Shown one piece after another: positions 1 through 9,183 of a stretch of 64,000 bases of DNA (positions are counted from its first letter, which is position 1; every line of letters begins with the position of its first letter). The notes beneath the pieces were generated by a model. It was not told the DNA's origin. It saw only the letters and a list, made by a program, of their open reading frames with translations, and ran no database searches. A program made the translations under genes and the position numbers. The stretch covers positions 1 to 64,000 of the forward strand of contig CBFHKX010000007.1 of NCBI GenBank assembly GCA_965656535.1. The letters run 5' to 3'. The DNA is from Lishizhenia sp965656535. Its GTDB lineage: Bacteria > Bacteroidota > Bacteroidia > Flavobacteriales_D > Crocinitomicaceae.

Positions 1-115
1 ACCCTTTTTTATAAACTATTTTAACCCAACCACAGTACAAGCCTATTTTACAAGAGGTTAGATGATGAAGTTTTTTTTTAGCTTTTATTTAATCTGGGAG
101 AATTATAGCTCAACA

Positions 116-334
116 ATGAGTTGGTTTGGTTAGATTAGTGAGGTTTTTAATAGACAACTATTATTAAAGAGTATTTCTAATAAAATAGCTGAGAGATTAA
201 TAGATGATAACTATTCTATTTCATTCATCTGTCGTAGCTATAATAATACATACAAAGCAAATATCCCACAGTTGCGTGACACGAGGTTGAGAAAAGCCAT
301 TTTAAAGCATTTTAAAGAAGGTTCTCTTTTTTAG
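116..334 (+). pseudogene. orphan coding remnant with an in-frame stop
   Basis: Reading from the ATG at 116, five codons are followed by TAG at 131, after which the same frame stays open to TAG at 332. The open part encodes about 66 residues rich in Lys, Arg, Ile and Leu, with normal-looking protein composition (it includes IAERL, SFICRSYN and RLRKAILKHF). No usable start codon follows the internal stop. I do not recognise a family. It most resembles the tail of a lost gene in the same decaying patch as the Rhs remnant; it could equally be a chance open stretch in AT-rich DNA. Confidence 0.25.
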
Positions 335-408
335 AGTAAAATTACTCCTTTAAAAACTCAGTTTTCAAAAACACCAAATAACTCATTTTTAGATAATTAA
401 CTTTTTAG

Positions 409-492
409 TCATCCAATATTTTTAATACTGCACACTACCAAAAAGTTCAACTCTTTTTTAATCATTCAATATTTTCAATACGGTACACCACC
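409..492. repeat. imperfect 31-bp direct repeat, two copies
   Basis: Copies lie at 409-439 and 462-492 and agree at 26 of 31 positions; both begin TCATyCAATATTTT and end CACyACC. The spacing between copy starts is 53 bp. They sit just beyond the 3' end of the small two-helix ORF and outside any intact gene. The origin is unknown; a tandem duplication in a decaying region or a recombination footprint are both possible. Confidence 0.45.
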
Positions 493-666
493 TATTTTTG
501 CCTATTCTTTAGAATTTTACGATAAAAAACTAAAAATAGTAATATAAATATTAATATAAATGGATTTATACGCCTATAAACTTCATTCATTCCAGCAATG
601 AAAAGAAATGACCACAATAGATAAATGAATCCAGTAAAGTAAATTATAATCTCTATTTTTTTTCAT
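492..666 (-). pseudogene. small two-helix membrane protein, frame broken at an A8 run
   Basis: An ATG at 666 overlaps the stop of the Rhs remnant (ATGA, bases 663-666), a normal coupled gene start. Directly after the ATG is a run of eight A. The ATG frame ends after 27 codons. The next frame stays open for about 57 codons to TAG at 492-494 and encodes two hydrophobic helices separated by a charged loop (MNEVYRRINP) and a basic tail (YRKILKNRQK). Loss of one A from the run would give one continuous 58-residue protein. Small two-helix membrane proteins directly behind polymorphic-toxin genes are often immunity proteins, but that is inference from position. The break may be mutation, slippage or a sequencing error at the homopolymer. 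Confidence 0.45.
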
Positions 667-1609
667 AATGTTACCTTTGAAATGCCCTCACTGACTTTTA
701 TTGTTTCGCCTGCATTAATAGAGTTTTTATCTTCAATACTGTTCCATTCAACAAGTTGCTCCACTGTTGTGTGATTATCTTTGGCAATTTTTGTAAGATT
801 ATCACCTGATTGTATTTTATAATTCAAATCTGCAACAATAACTAATTCCTTCTCATTAAAGCTACCATCACTATTTTTACTCATCCCAACATTCATTTTA
901 ATTTCCAATGTACTACTAATATCTAATGAACTTTCGGGGTCATATTTTGCAGGTGGTTTAGCTCCATATACTTCATAAAGCTCTTTCAATGCTTCGGCAG
1001 CAAGCCCAGTTTCTATAAGCCATTTAGCGACGTTAGGACCTTCCCCTTCACCAGGAGACATTGGATTTCCTTTTCCTCCTGTAGGGGTATAACTCCCTGG
1101 CCAATTCTCAGCGTTACCTCTACTTGTCGACCAATCCTCAGGATTATACGAAGGGAAACCAACTTCATCAAATAATCCTTTAGTAAACCCACTATTCCCT
1201 GGACCCAAGTCGAAAGTCATATCACCGTTAACACTTGCATCAATTACCTCTTCAGCAATATCAACTGCGGTAGCTACTATTATCAAATAGGCTATTCCCT
1301 CGCCTATAGCCCAAACTATCGGAATAATATCTCCTTTTGGATCATTAAACCTAATAGGATTATTGTCCATGGAGCAGTAAGGTGATTGCCAAGGTAATTC
1401 TATGACTTTAGGGTATATAGTCAACCACCTTCCTATTCTTACATCAAGCTGTCTAAAATGCGTGGTATAACTATTCCTTTTACCTCGTCATCTTTCTCCA
1501 TACCATTGAAGCCATAGCTATAACCATAATAATTTTCTGACCAATCCTTCAGAAAAAATGAATCTCGATTATTTTGTTGTTGTTGCATTATTGATTCTCT
1601 AAAGTACAC
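663..1609 (-). pseudogene. frameshifted C-terminal remnant of an Rhs-repeat protein with a LysM tail
   Basis: Two overlapping minus-strand frames together encode the end of an Rhs-repeat core. The upstream frame (ATG at 1588, stop at 1439) contains YGYSYGFNGMEKDDEVKG. It then breaks near 1471-1480, and the adjacent frame resumes with SYTTHFRQLDVRIGRWLT and runs on through PKVIELPWQSPYCSMDNNP and NDPKGD, the usual core boundary. After that comes a roughly 220-residue variable region with a hydrophobic stretch just past the boundary and a C-terminal LysM-like module (YKIQSGDNLTKIAKDNHTTV). The thousands of bases of Rhs repeats expected upstream are missing. The TTG at 1424 is only the first start-like codon after the break, not a believable start. 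Intact relatives are cell-surface or polymorphic-toxin proteins; this copy should be inactive. Confidence 0.75.
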
Positions 1610-1934
1610 ATTTTATACTTTACAGCTACTGTTTGCTTTACTAAACTGAATAGTGTTTATACTCCTATTATTGAGTTGGTGTTTGCTGACTTTTTTTATT
1701 GGGTAAATGGTTTTATGCGCCAGATTGGGAGCGTAGCTTTTTTTGTAGTGTGCCGTTTTGCTTATTTAAGGTAGGGCGACTTTAGAAGCCTTAACCTCTA
1801 TTAGTAAAGCGTGTGCAATAAGAAAAAACTATAGCCGAAAGCTGGAAATACGCTCAAAAAAATAACTATTATTAGGCTTAAAATAAATTACATAACCGTT
1901 TTAATCATCTACAATTATTTGATTTGTAATACAC
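1610..1934. other. non-coding stretch between the Rhs remnant and the MFS gene
   Basis: No open frame of credible length on either strand. The central part (about 1715-1860) is visibly richer in G and C than the flanks, with pieces such as GCGCCAGATTGGGAGCGTAG and GTAGGGCGACTTTAGAAGCC, plus the short inverted pair AGCGT (about 1818) and ACGCT (about 1850). No tRNA fold or transposase piece was recognised. It may be a multi-copy intergenic repeat or an element boundary. Confidence 0.35.
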
Positions 1935-3371
1935 TTACTCTAGCACTTTTTCTTTTTTGGGAACAATAAATAAGAGTACCAGACCTATTACAAAGAAAAA
2001 GGTGATGGAAAGAATTGATGCTTTTAAATTTCCAGTTAGCGTTAGCATTAAACCGTAAAAGAATGTCCCCATTACTATACCTACTTTTTCTGTTGCATCA
2101 TAAAATGAAAAATACGATGCATGATCTTGGGTTTCTGGAAGGAATTTAGAGTAGGTACTTCTGGCAATGGCTTGTACTCCGCCCATTACTAGACCAACCC
2201 CGCATGCTAAAGCGTAAAACTGGTTTGGTTCTGTTATAAAATAAGCGAACACACATAAAATTACCCAAAGTGTTACGGTTATCATTAACGTATTGAGATT
2301 GCCAATTTTACCAGATAATCTTGACATTACGAATGCACCAACAGCACCTAATATTTGAATGAGTAATATAGACACAATTAAACCTGTGTCGCCAGCACCT
2401 TCTGCCCAATTGATTTCTGATTTTGCAAAGTAAACGGCCATTAGCATAACAGTTTGTACGCCTGTGTTGAAGAAGAAAAATGCAAGAAGATAGCGTTTGA
2501 GTCGTTTAGTTTTTTTGAATTCGTTAAATACTTTTTTGAGTTCTTGAAAGCCTTTCCAAATATAACCAGATTCTTTTTTGCGTTTGTACACATTATTTGG
2601 CAGCACACGGTAGGTTATTTGTGAAAAACCTATCCACCAGAGACCAACCAATATGAAGGAGTAATATGCTTTCCAAAAGTCGCCAATTGCTGCTACATAG
2701 AGTCCGTTTTCTGGATCAGATGCCATGGTAAAGTATAAACAGATAATGAGTAAAAGCATACTACCAAAATAGCCCATTGAGAAACCTCTTGCCGAAATTT
2801 TATCATGATCTTTAGGTTCTGCGATTTCTGGTAAGTAGGAATTATAAAAAACGAGTGAGTTCCAAAAACCTATACTAGCAAAAAAGACGGCTATTAAACC
2901 TAAACCTACATGTGTTTGAAAAACAGATAATGAAATACAAGAGATAGCACCGAGATAGCAAAAGAATTGCATAAAGCGCTTTTTATTACCAATAAAATCT
3001 GCTATACCAGAAAGCAACGGAGATAAAAAAGCAACGCATAAAAACGAAGCGCTTAAAATAAATGAAATAAGCACTTGACTTTCTATCATAAAACCAAAAA
3101 AATCTACAAGAACTTGTTCTTTAAATGTAGAACCGTTTGGACCTATTTCTAACAATTGATTGCCTACTGTAGAAACATCATAGTTGACATTTTTTTCTGC
3201 TAAGCTTTTGCTGAGATGACTAATTCTGTCTTTACTGTTTAAATATTTGGCTTCTGTAACGTTAGAATAGAATATTGGAAATATAGCCGATGAAATTACA
3301 AGGTTGTACACGGAATTTGCCCAATCGTAAAAAACCCATCCCCTAACTATTTTCTTATTTCCTTTTTCCAT
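1935..3371 (-). CDS. MFS transporter, UMF1/Atg22-like family
   Basis: A 478-residue integral membrane protein with about twelve hydrophobic helices. The N-terminal VFYDWANSVYN motif at residues 13-23 is the hallmark of the UMF1 (Atg22-like) branch of the major facilitator superfamily, and the length fits. A hydrophilic stretch of about 60 residues containing VSTVGNQLLEIGPNGS separates helices 1 and 2, as is common in Bacteroidota members. The basic cytoplasmic segment KRKKESGYIWKGFQELKK separates the two halves. Members are thought to export small solutes such as amino acids, but the substrate cannot be read from sequence. It stands alone, about 140 bp downstream of the peroxidase gene. Confidence 0.85.
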   Translation of the reverse strand: MEKGNKKIVRGWVFYDWANSVYNLVISSAIFPIFYSNVTEAKYLNSKDRISHLSKSLAEKNVNYDVSTVGNQLLEIGPNGSTFKEQVLVDFFGFMIESQVLISFILSASFLCVAFLSPLLSGIADFIGNKKRFMQFFCYLGAISCISLSVFQTHVGLGLIAVFFASIGFWNSLVFYNSYLPEIAEPKDHDKISARGFSMGYFGSMLLLIICLYFTMASDPENGLYVAAIGDFWKAYYSFILVGLWWIGFSQITYRVLPNNVYKRKKESGYIWKGFQELKKVFNEFKKTKRLKRYLLAFFFFNTGVQTVMLMAVYFAKSEINWAEGAGDTGLIVSILLIQILGAVGAFVMSRLSGKIGNLNTLMITVTLWVILCVFAYFITEPNQFYALACGVGLVMGGVQAIARSTYSKFLPETQDHASYFSFYDATEKVGIVMGTFFYGLMLTLTGNLKASILSITFFFVIGLVLLFIVPKKEKVLE

Positions 3372-3514
3372 TTAGCATTTTTAGATCTTAGCAAATATAG
3401 TAAAAGAAGTGTTGAAGTGTAATTGACCAAAAGATTAGAACTCTTTTTAAACTAACTGATTTAAACAAGACTCATTGATACCAAAAAAATGAAGAGACCA
3501 ACTAAGCGTTTATT

Positions 3515-4591
3515 TTATTCTCCTGGATCTGAAAATGCTGGATTATTGATGAAGTTATAATCTGTGAGAGTATTTAAAAAGTCTTTGAGCAATCCTTTCT
3601 CGAAATCATCTAGCTGAACACCGCCTTGCGAAGCGAACTCCATAAGCGGGTCTATAGTTGGGCTTTGAATTACTCCTGAAGAATAGTGATCAATTACCTC
3701 ATCTAAGGTTTGAAAACGACCGTCGTGCATATAAGGTCCGCTCAGAGCAATATTTCTTAAGGTTGGCACTTTAAACTTCCCTCTATCGTTTGCATTGCCT
3801 GTAACTTCTTCTCTTCCGAGGTCTGAGAAAGCTCCATCTAAACCATTATTACTAAATTTTTGAACTTGTGCCAGAGGTCCGGAATGACAATGAATACAAT
3901 CTGCGCCATTTAAGCTTTTGAATAAATCAAAACCCGCCCATTCTTCGTTTGATATATTTTGCCATATTACTTCTTCTTGACTAGACAAGGGCAAGCCATT
4001 TTCAAACTTGTACATTACGTCATATTTGGATTCTCCCGAAATCATTGTTCTTAAAAACTGTGCAATTGCTTTTGAAACATGCGTAGAGTCGAACACCTCT
4101 ACTCCAAAGGCTTTGTAAAACAAATTTTTATATTGCACGTCATTCCTAAGCTCAGCAACGGCAGTTTTCCAATCTTCGTGCAATTCAATAGGATTAGATA
4201 CTGGATCCAAAATTTGTTCTTCTAAAGTAGCTGCGCGTCCATCCCAGAGAAAAAAGTTTTGATAGCCTAGGTTTACAAGCGCCATTGAGTTTCTTGTGCC
4301 TTGCACACCGTCTATTCCGGTAGAGAATTGATTTGGATCTGAAAAGGCAGCACTAGGAGCATGACAAGCTGCGCAGTTCATTGAATTATCTCCACTCAAT
4401 TTTTCTTCGTAAAAGAGTTTTCTGCCTAACTCTACACCTTCTACGGTTAAAGGGTTATCTTCCGGTATTAACATTTTAGGGAAGTGAGAAGGCTCATCTA
4501 AATTATATGGCGTTGCTGTGTAAGATACCTTATCTTTTTTACAAGAAAAGGCAATTAATATCAAAAATATAAGCAGTGAAAATTTTACCAT
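3515..4591 (-). CDS. MauG/CcpA-type di-haem cytochrome c peroxidase, MbnH-like
   Basis: A 358-residue lipoprotein with a signal peptide and lipobox Cys at residue 17 (IAFSC). Two CxxCH haem c sites (CAACH at 73-77, CIHCH at 232-236) and the YMHDGRF segment near residue 290 place it in the bacterial di-haem cytochrome c peroxidase/MauG family, at the usual length. The MbnP-type gene just upstream stops at the base before this ATG (TAAATG), so the two are one transcription unit. In known MbnP/MbnH pairs the MauG-like partner oxidises a Trp on MbnP to kynurenine. That role is inferred from the pairing; ordinary periplasmic H2O2 reduction is the alternative. Confidence 0.85.
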   Translation of the reverse strand: MVKFSLLIFLILIAFSCKKDKVSYTATPYNLDEPSHFPKMLIPEDNPLTVEGVELGRKLFYEEKLSGDNSMNCAACHAPSAAFSDPNQFSTGIDGVQGTRNSMALVNLGYQNFFLWDGRAATLEEQILDPVSNPIELHEDWKTAVAELRNDVQYKNLFYKAFGVEVFDSTHVSKAIAQFLRTMISGESKYDVMYKFENGLPLSSQEEVIWQNISNEEWAGFDLFKSLNGADCIHCHSGPLAQVQKFSNNGLDGAFSDLGREEVTGNANDRGKFKVPTLRNIALSGPYMHDGRFQTLDEVIDHYSSGVIQSPTIDPLMEFASQGGVQLDDFEKGLLKDFLNTLTDYNFINNPAFSDPGE

Positions 4592-5341
4592 TTATTGCAC
4601 AATTGCATTGGCAAAATTTGAAATCGCTTTAGTAGATAACTGGGCTTGACTGTCTAATGAGTGTGATGAGTTTTCTGTTCTAACATCAATTGAACTCGCT
4701 CCATTATCAAAAAATTCTTCCATTTTAATTTTAAACAACGCGTTATACGTGTTTTCAGTTGTGTTCTCATAATTGATATTCTCTACAGTTGCCAATCTTA
4801 GATTAAGATCTTTTCCAACATGGTAAACAAAGTTTTGATCAAAAACACCAGTTTGAGCAACAGTAGTATCAGCCTTACCTTCTACTTGAACAAAAATATA
4901 ACCAGGATTCCAACCCCAATGCATCGCTCCAACATTTAAGATATTTAATGGGTCTGTATTCGGAACAGCAGCAGGATCTTGATGGTTTATAGTAGAAGGA
5001 ACACCTACAAACATTTCTAACTTCGAAAATTGAGCGTAGTCGGCTTCTGCTTCTATCCATTTTGTGCCATCCTCTTCGTAGTTATAAACGGCAGAAGCGA
5101 TAAGTTCGTTGCCATCATTATTTAAGTTAGTAGCTATGAAAGCTAATTTAGTAAATTGTACGCTAAACCCTTGATCTGTGGTGTAGGCCTGGTTTAAAAC
5201 CAAGTTTTCACCATCAAATTGTGGCTGTAAGTCTATCTGCACTTTTTTTGCAGGTGCTGTAACTTCTGTTTCATTCTGTTCTTTATCTTTACAAGCAGTA
5301 AATAAAAGCGATAAAGCGAGTAACGCGACTAGTTTTTCCAT
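4592..5341 (-). CDS. MbnP-family copper-handling lipoprotein
   Basis: A 249-residue protein. I place the start at the ATG at 5341, because from there it begins MEKLVALLALSLLFTAC, a standard lipoprotein signal with Cys17; the 14 residues upstream would spoil it. The mature part resembles the MbnP family: a ligand-binding beta fold with the conserved HWGWNPGYIFVQVEG segment. The Trp there is the kind of residue that the MauG-like partner converts to kynurenine in methanobactin-associated MbnP, creating a copper site. It lies immediately upstream of that partner gene. Methanobactin genes are absent from this window, so a free-standing copper-binding role is inferred. Confidence 0.75.
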   Translation of the reverse strand: MEKLVALLALSLLFTACKDKEQNETEVTAPAKKVQIDLQPQFDGENLVLNQAYTTDQGFSVQFTKLAFIATNLNNDGNELIASAVYNYEEDGTKWIEAEADYAQFSKLEMFVGVPSTINHQDPAAVPNTDPLNILNVGAMHWGWNPGYIFVQVEGKADTTVAQTGVFDQNFVYHVGKDLNLRLATVENINYENTTENTYNALFKIKMEEFFDNGASSIDVRTENSSHSLDSQAQLSTKAISNFANAIVQ

Positions 5342-5435
5342 TGTTTTTTTCTTATTAACGTAAAAATACAACCTATCGTTCATTTACAAAACATATTTTT
5401 AAACAAAAAATAAACATTGTCTTAAACCCAAAGTT

Positions 5436-8400
5436 ATGACGGATAACTATTTAAAAGTTTTAAGTGCTTCTGCCGGATCTGGAAAAACGTTTAATTTAGT
5501 ACAGGCGTTTTTAAAACTAACCTTGGCTACTGAACAGCAAAAAGTGTTCTCTTCTATTGTTGCTATGACCTTTACCAACAAAGCTTCGTTAGAGATGAAA
5601 GAACGTATAATTGATGCGCTAGATCTATTGAGTTATCCCAACCAACCCAATCAAAAAGCGCAACAAAAACGCGATGCTTTTTTGGCGCAAACTGCAAAAA
5701 ATTTAAAGATTGACCCAAGTTCTCTACAAAAGAAAGCAAAACGTGTGCTAAAAGAAATATTGCACCAGTACGAAGACTTCAGTGTTTTAACAATAGATAA
5801 GTTTAGTTTACGACTAATTAGAACATTTGCTCGGGATTTAGATCAAAGTGAGGACTTCAATGTAGTATTGGATGAGCGATTTTTAATTGAACAAGTAGTT
5901 GATTTAATTCTCTCAAATATTGGACAACCTGAACACAAAGAACTAACAGCTCTTGCTTTACAATATGCCAAATCAAACTTAGACGAAGGAGACAAATGGG
6001 ACTTTAGAAATAACCTGATTTCATTTGCAAGTTTACTCACAAAAGAAGTAAATCAAAACTATATAGATAAGGTCCTAAAACTCGATTATACACGAGAAAA
6101 TTATCAAGCCTTAAAGTTGCAATTGAATAAAATCGAGACTGATTTTAGCGCATTAAAGCTAAAAACCAAAGAAAAATTTGGAAGTTTTGGAATTACTGAT
6201 TTACCTCAAGGAAAAAGAGGTGTAATAGGATTTATAGAAAAATTAACACTTCGCGATTTCTCAAAGCGACCAACAAGAAACAAATATGTTGACAAAACAT
6301 TATCTGGTGAAATTTTAAAACCTCAGCATTTTTTTCCTGAAGAAGCTAAAATCTTAATAGAAAATTACTTCTCTAAAGAGTTAGCATTATTTGAATCTTA
6401 CTACATAACGCGTGCGCTACGTAAAAACTTTTACAATCTGGCGCTCTTAAAATACGTTGCCCAACAGCTTAAAGAAGTAAAAAAGAACGAAAACATCATC
6501 CGAATATCTGAATTTAATAAATTAATTTCCAACTTAATAGCCGAAGAAAATACGCTTTACATATATGAACGTTTAGGAAATCGCTTCCAGCACTATTTAT
6601 TGGATGAGTTTCAAGATACATCACGCTTACAATGGTTAAATTTAATTCCACTAATTGACGAATCTATCTCGCGCGGAAACGACAACTTAATTGTAGGAGA
6701 TCCTAAACAAGCTATTTACCGGTTTAGAAACGGCCTGGTAGAACAATTTATGGCATTGCCTTCTATTTATGAAGCTGATAAAGAGCCTGAGAAATTAGCC
6801 CAATTTAATGCGAATTTAACGCGAGCCGGATTCAAAGAAAATTTAGAAGAAAATTGGAGATCTAACAAGAATATCGTTCGGTTCAACAACCTTTTCTTCC
6901 CTTGTTTTGCTCAACACCTTTCTGATGAAAAACAAAAGGCATATACAGACGTAAAGCAAGCATTAAAGGGAGAAGACGGCGGATATGTTGAAATTGTTAG
7001 AATAGATGAAAAGCTAGATAAAGAATCTAAGTTGCTTTTAGAGCATAGTCAATTACTACAATGGATTAAGAGTTGCGAAGCTGATGGTTTTGAACGAGGT
7101 GACATTTGCATCTTGGCAAGGAATAAAAAAGATGGTGCTCGGTGGGCGCAGTTTCTGACAAAACAAGAAGAAAAATATAAAATTGTAAGTGCAGATAGCT
7201 TAACTATAAAAGCCGATAAAACCATACAGTTATTCATAGATTACTTGAATTTACGCAGAAATTATGCGAATCCAAATAAACAAACTCAATTTGCGGTGAG
7301 CTACTTTGTGCAACAAAACCTCGATCCGCTGGTTGCCCTCAAAGCATACTGGAAAGAAAGTAAAGTAGGAAAACTGGATATAGAAACTTTTGTAACTGAT
7401 TTTTTTGAGAAAAAAGCAAAACTTATCTTTAACTATGATAATTTATACGATTTAGGCCAACGTTTTTCAAGGTTATTTAAAGTTAATGAAATTGAAAATC
7501 CTTATTTACATCACTTAATGGAAATGCTGCAAAGTTTTGACCAAAATGAAGGTCCGGACATTAGAGCTTTTCTCGAATTTTGGAACCAAAAAGGTCAAAA
7601 TGAAACCGTGCAGGTACCAAAAAATAAAGATGCCATACAAATCATGACCATACATCAAAGTAAGGGACTGGAATTTCCTGTGGTTATCTTACCCAATTTA
7701 GATTGGAATTTGACTATGGTAGATGAGCAATTCATTGAAAGTAATCAAGGAGATTTAATTTATGGAAAACCAGGAAAAGAAGCTCCCGACTTTGTGAACG
7801 AAGCCAAGGAATTTGAATTAGAACAAAAGTTAATGGATGAAATTAACTTGTTGTACGTAGCCATGACCAGACCTGTGCAACGCTTGTATCTGCATGCAGC
7901 TAAAGGCGCCGGCACTTATAATTCTTTAAACAATTTATTTATAGCATCTTTAGACGATTTAATAGATGCTGATTTAAAATGTAAAGAAACAGAAGAACAC
8001 AAAAGCTACAAATTTGGCGAGCCAGAATTGAATAAGGAGACAAACACAGTATTAGAAAATACGTTTGAGCCTAAATCAATTCAAGATTTACTCTGGTTTC
8101 CCGAGATAAGTTTACGTGATAAAGAAGCCTTAGAGTCTGAAGATCTGAGTAAAGAGCAACGCTTTGGAAATCAATTACACCTTATTTTAGCGGAAACTGA
8201 GCAGTTTTCCGACTTAAAAAAAGTACTAAAGCAACTTAAACAAAAAGATACTTTAGAAAAGGATATGTTGGTAGAGCTAGAGAAAGAAGCAACTAAAGTA
8301 CTTCAAAACAGTGCCTATCAAACCTTATTAAAAGACGCAAAAACCGTTTTAAATGAGCAAGATATTATAATTGACAAAACCACCGTAAAACGGCCAGACA

Positions 8401-8576
8401 AATTACTCATTAAAGGTGATGACATTACACTCTTAGATTTCAAAACAGGAGAAGCTAAAGAGAAGGATTTATCACAACTTCGAGACTACGCCTTTTCATT
8501 GAAAGAAATTGGATTCAAAAATGTGAATGGAATCTTATTCTACACCAAATATAACCGTTTAGAGCGCGTTTTCTAA
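5436..8576 (+). CDS. addA: AddA/RecB-type UvrD-family helicase-nuclease
   Basis: A 1046-residue superfamily 1 helicase with a C-terminal nuclease. Walker A is at residues 11-18 (ASAGSGKT), Walker B near 390 (LLDEFQDTSRLQW), motif III/IV near 420 (VGDPKQAIYRFR), and late helicase motifs include MTIHQSKGLEFPVV and NLLYVAMTR. The end carries the PD-(D/E)XK pattern RPDKLL then LLDFKTGEAK near residues 986-1005. This matches the AddA subunit that with AddB processes double-strand breaks for RecA-dependent repair. The partner addB is not in the window. The 3' end overlaps the convergent amidotransferase by 4 bp. Confidence 0.85.
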   Translation: MTDNYLKVLSASAGSGKTFNLVQAFLKLTLATEQQKVFSSIVAMTFTNKASLEMKERIIDALDLLSYPNQPNQKAQQKRDAFLAQTAKNLKIDPSSLQKKAKRVLKEILHQYEDFSVLTIDKFSLRLIRTFARDLDQSEDFNVVLDERFLIEQVVDLILSNIGQPEHKELTALALQYAKSNLDEGDKWDFRNNLISFASLLTKEVNQNYIDKVLKLDYTRENYQALKLQLNKIETDFSALKLKTKEKFGSFGITDLPQGKRGVIGFIEKLTLRDFSKRPTRNKYVDKTLSGEILKPQHFFPEEAKILIENYFSKELALFESYYITRALRKNFYNLALLKYVAQQLKEVKKNENIIRISEFNKLISNLIAEENTLYIYERLGNRFQHYLLDEFQDTSRLQWLNLIPLIDESISRGNDNLIVGDPKQAIYRFRNGLVEQFMALPSIYEADKEPEKLAQFNANLTRAGFKENLEENWRSNKNIVRFNNLFFPCFAQHLSDEKQKAYTDVKQALKGEDGGYVEIVRIDEKLDKESKLLLEHSQLLQWIKSCEADGFERGDICILARNKKDGARWAQFLTKQEEKYKIVSADSLTIKADKTIQLFIDYLNLRRNYANPNKQTQFAVSYFVQQNLDPLVALKAYWKESKVGKLDIETFVTDFFEKKAKLIFNYDNLYDLGQRFSRLFKVNEIENPYLHHLMEMLQSFDQNEGPDIRAFLEFWNQKGQNETVQVPKNKDAIQIMTIHQSKGLEFPVVILPNLDWNLTMVDEQFIESNQGDLIYGKPGKEAPDFVNEAKEFELEQKLMDEINLLYVAMTRPVQRLYLHAAKGAGTYNSLNNLFIASLDDLIDADLKCKETEEHKSYKFGEPELNKETNTVLENTFEPKSIQDLLWFPEISLRDKEALESEDLSKEQRFGNQLHLILAETEQFSDLKKVLKQLKQKDTLEKDMLVELEKEATKVLQNSAYQTLLKDAKTVLNEQDIIIDKTTVKRPDKLLIKGDDITLLDFKTGEAKEKDLSQLRDYAFSLKEIGFKNVNGILFYTKYNRLERVF

Positions 8577-9133
8577 AGGGAGATGAAATTTTTGATAATT
8601 TGCTTACCCTCATCTGTTAATATACTCTCGGGATGGTATTGAACTCCGAAAATTGGAAGCGTTTTGTGCTCAAAAGACATCACGACGCCTTCTTCGGATT
8701 TTGAAGTGAGTTGAAGCATATTTGGCAACGGCTCTTTTACTGCCCAGCTATGATACAAACCAATTGTATACAGCGAAGAAATTTGATTTAGAAGTTGGCT
8801 CTCTCCTACTCTTTTACATTTTCCTTGTACACCATGCTTAACTTGATCTAAGTTATAAAGCTCTGCTCCAAAAAATTCGGCTAAAGCTTGCAAACCTAAA
8901 CATACACCTAAAATTGGCTTAGTTAAGTGATAACGTTCTATTAATTCCATCATACATCCTGCATTTTTGGGTAAATGCGGACCCGGAGATAAAATTATTT
9001 TATCATACGCTTTTACTTCATCTAAATTCAGTACATCATTTCTAATTACGGTTACATTTATATCCAATGCTTCGCAATAATGTACTAAGTTGTACGTAAA
9101 TGAGTCGTAATTATCAAGAATAAGAAGTTCCAA
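8573..9133 (-). CDS. pabA: glutamine amidotransferase of aminodeoxychorismate/anthranilate synthase (PabA/TrpG)
   Basis: A class I glutamine amidotransferase that supplies ammonia to chorismate for folate (PabA) or tryptophan (TrpG). Key motifs: ILDNYDSFTYN at the start, ILSPGP oxyanion region, nucleophile segment GVCLGLQALAE (Cys in GVCLG), and the catalytic His-Glu in VQYHPESILT. I choose TTG at 9133, giving 186 residues; longer versions run backwards through ridA, and no ATG lies between. A TAATTTTG promoter box sits just upstream, which also favours this start. The gene stands alone rather than in a trp operon, so PabA is somewhat more likely than TrpG; the sequence does not decide. Confidence 0.8.
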   Translation of the reverse strand: MELLILDNYDSFTYNLVHYCEALDINVTVIRNDVLNLDEVKAYDKIILSPGPHLPKNAGCMMELIERYHLTKPILGVCLGLQALAEFFGAELYNLDQVKHGVQGKCKRVGESQLLNQISSLYTIGLYHSWAVKEPLPNMLQLTSKSEEGVVMSFEHKTLPIFGVQYHPESILTDEGKQIIKNFISL

Positions 9134-9147
9134 GCGTTTTTTTGATG

Positions 9148-9155
9148 CAAAATTA
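9148..9155 (-). promoter_or_regulatory. -7 promoter box of the amidotransferase gene
   Basis: On the minus strand this reads TAATTTTG, a perfect match to the Bacteroidota -7 consensus TAnnTTTG, 14 bp before the proposed TTG start. No clear -33 TTG is visible at the right spacing. The untranslated leader would be very short. Confidence 0.4.
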
Positions 9156-9183
9156 TTAAACTTGTCGGTAGAATAGACATACC

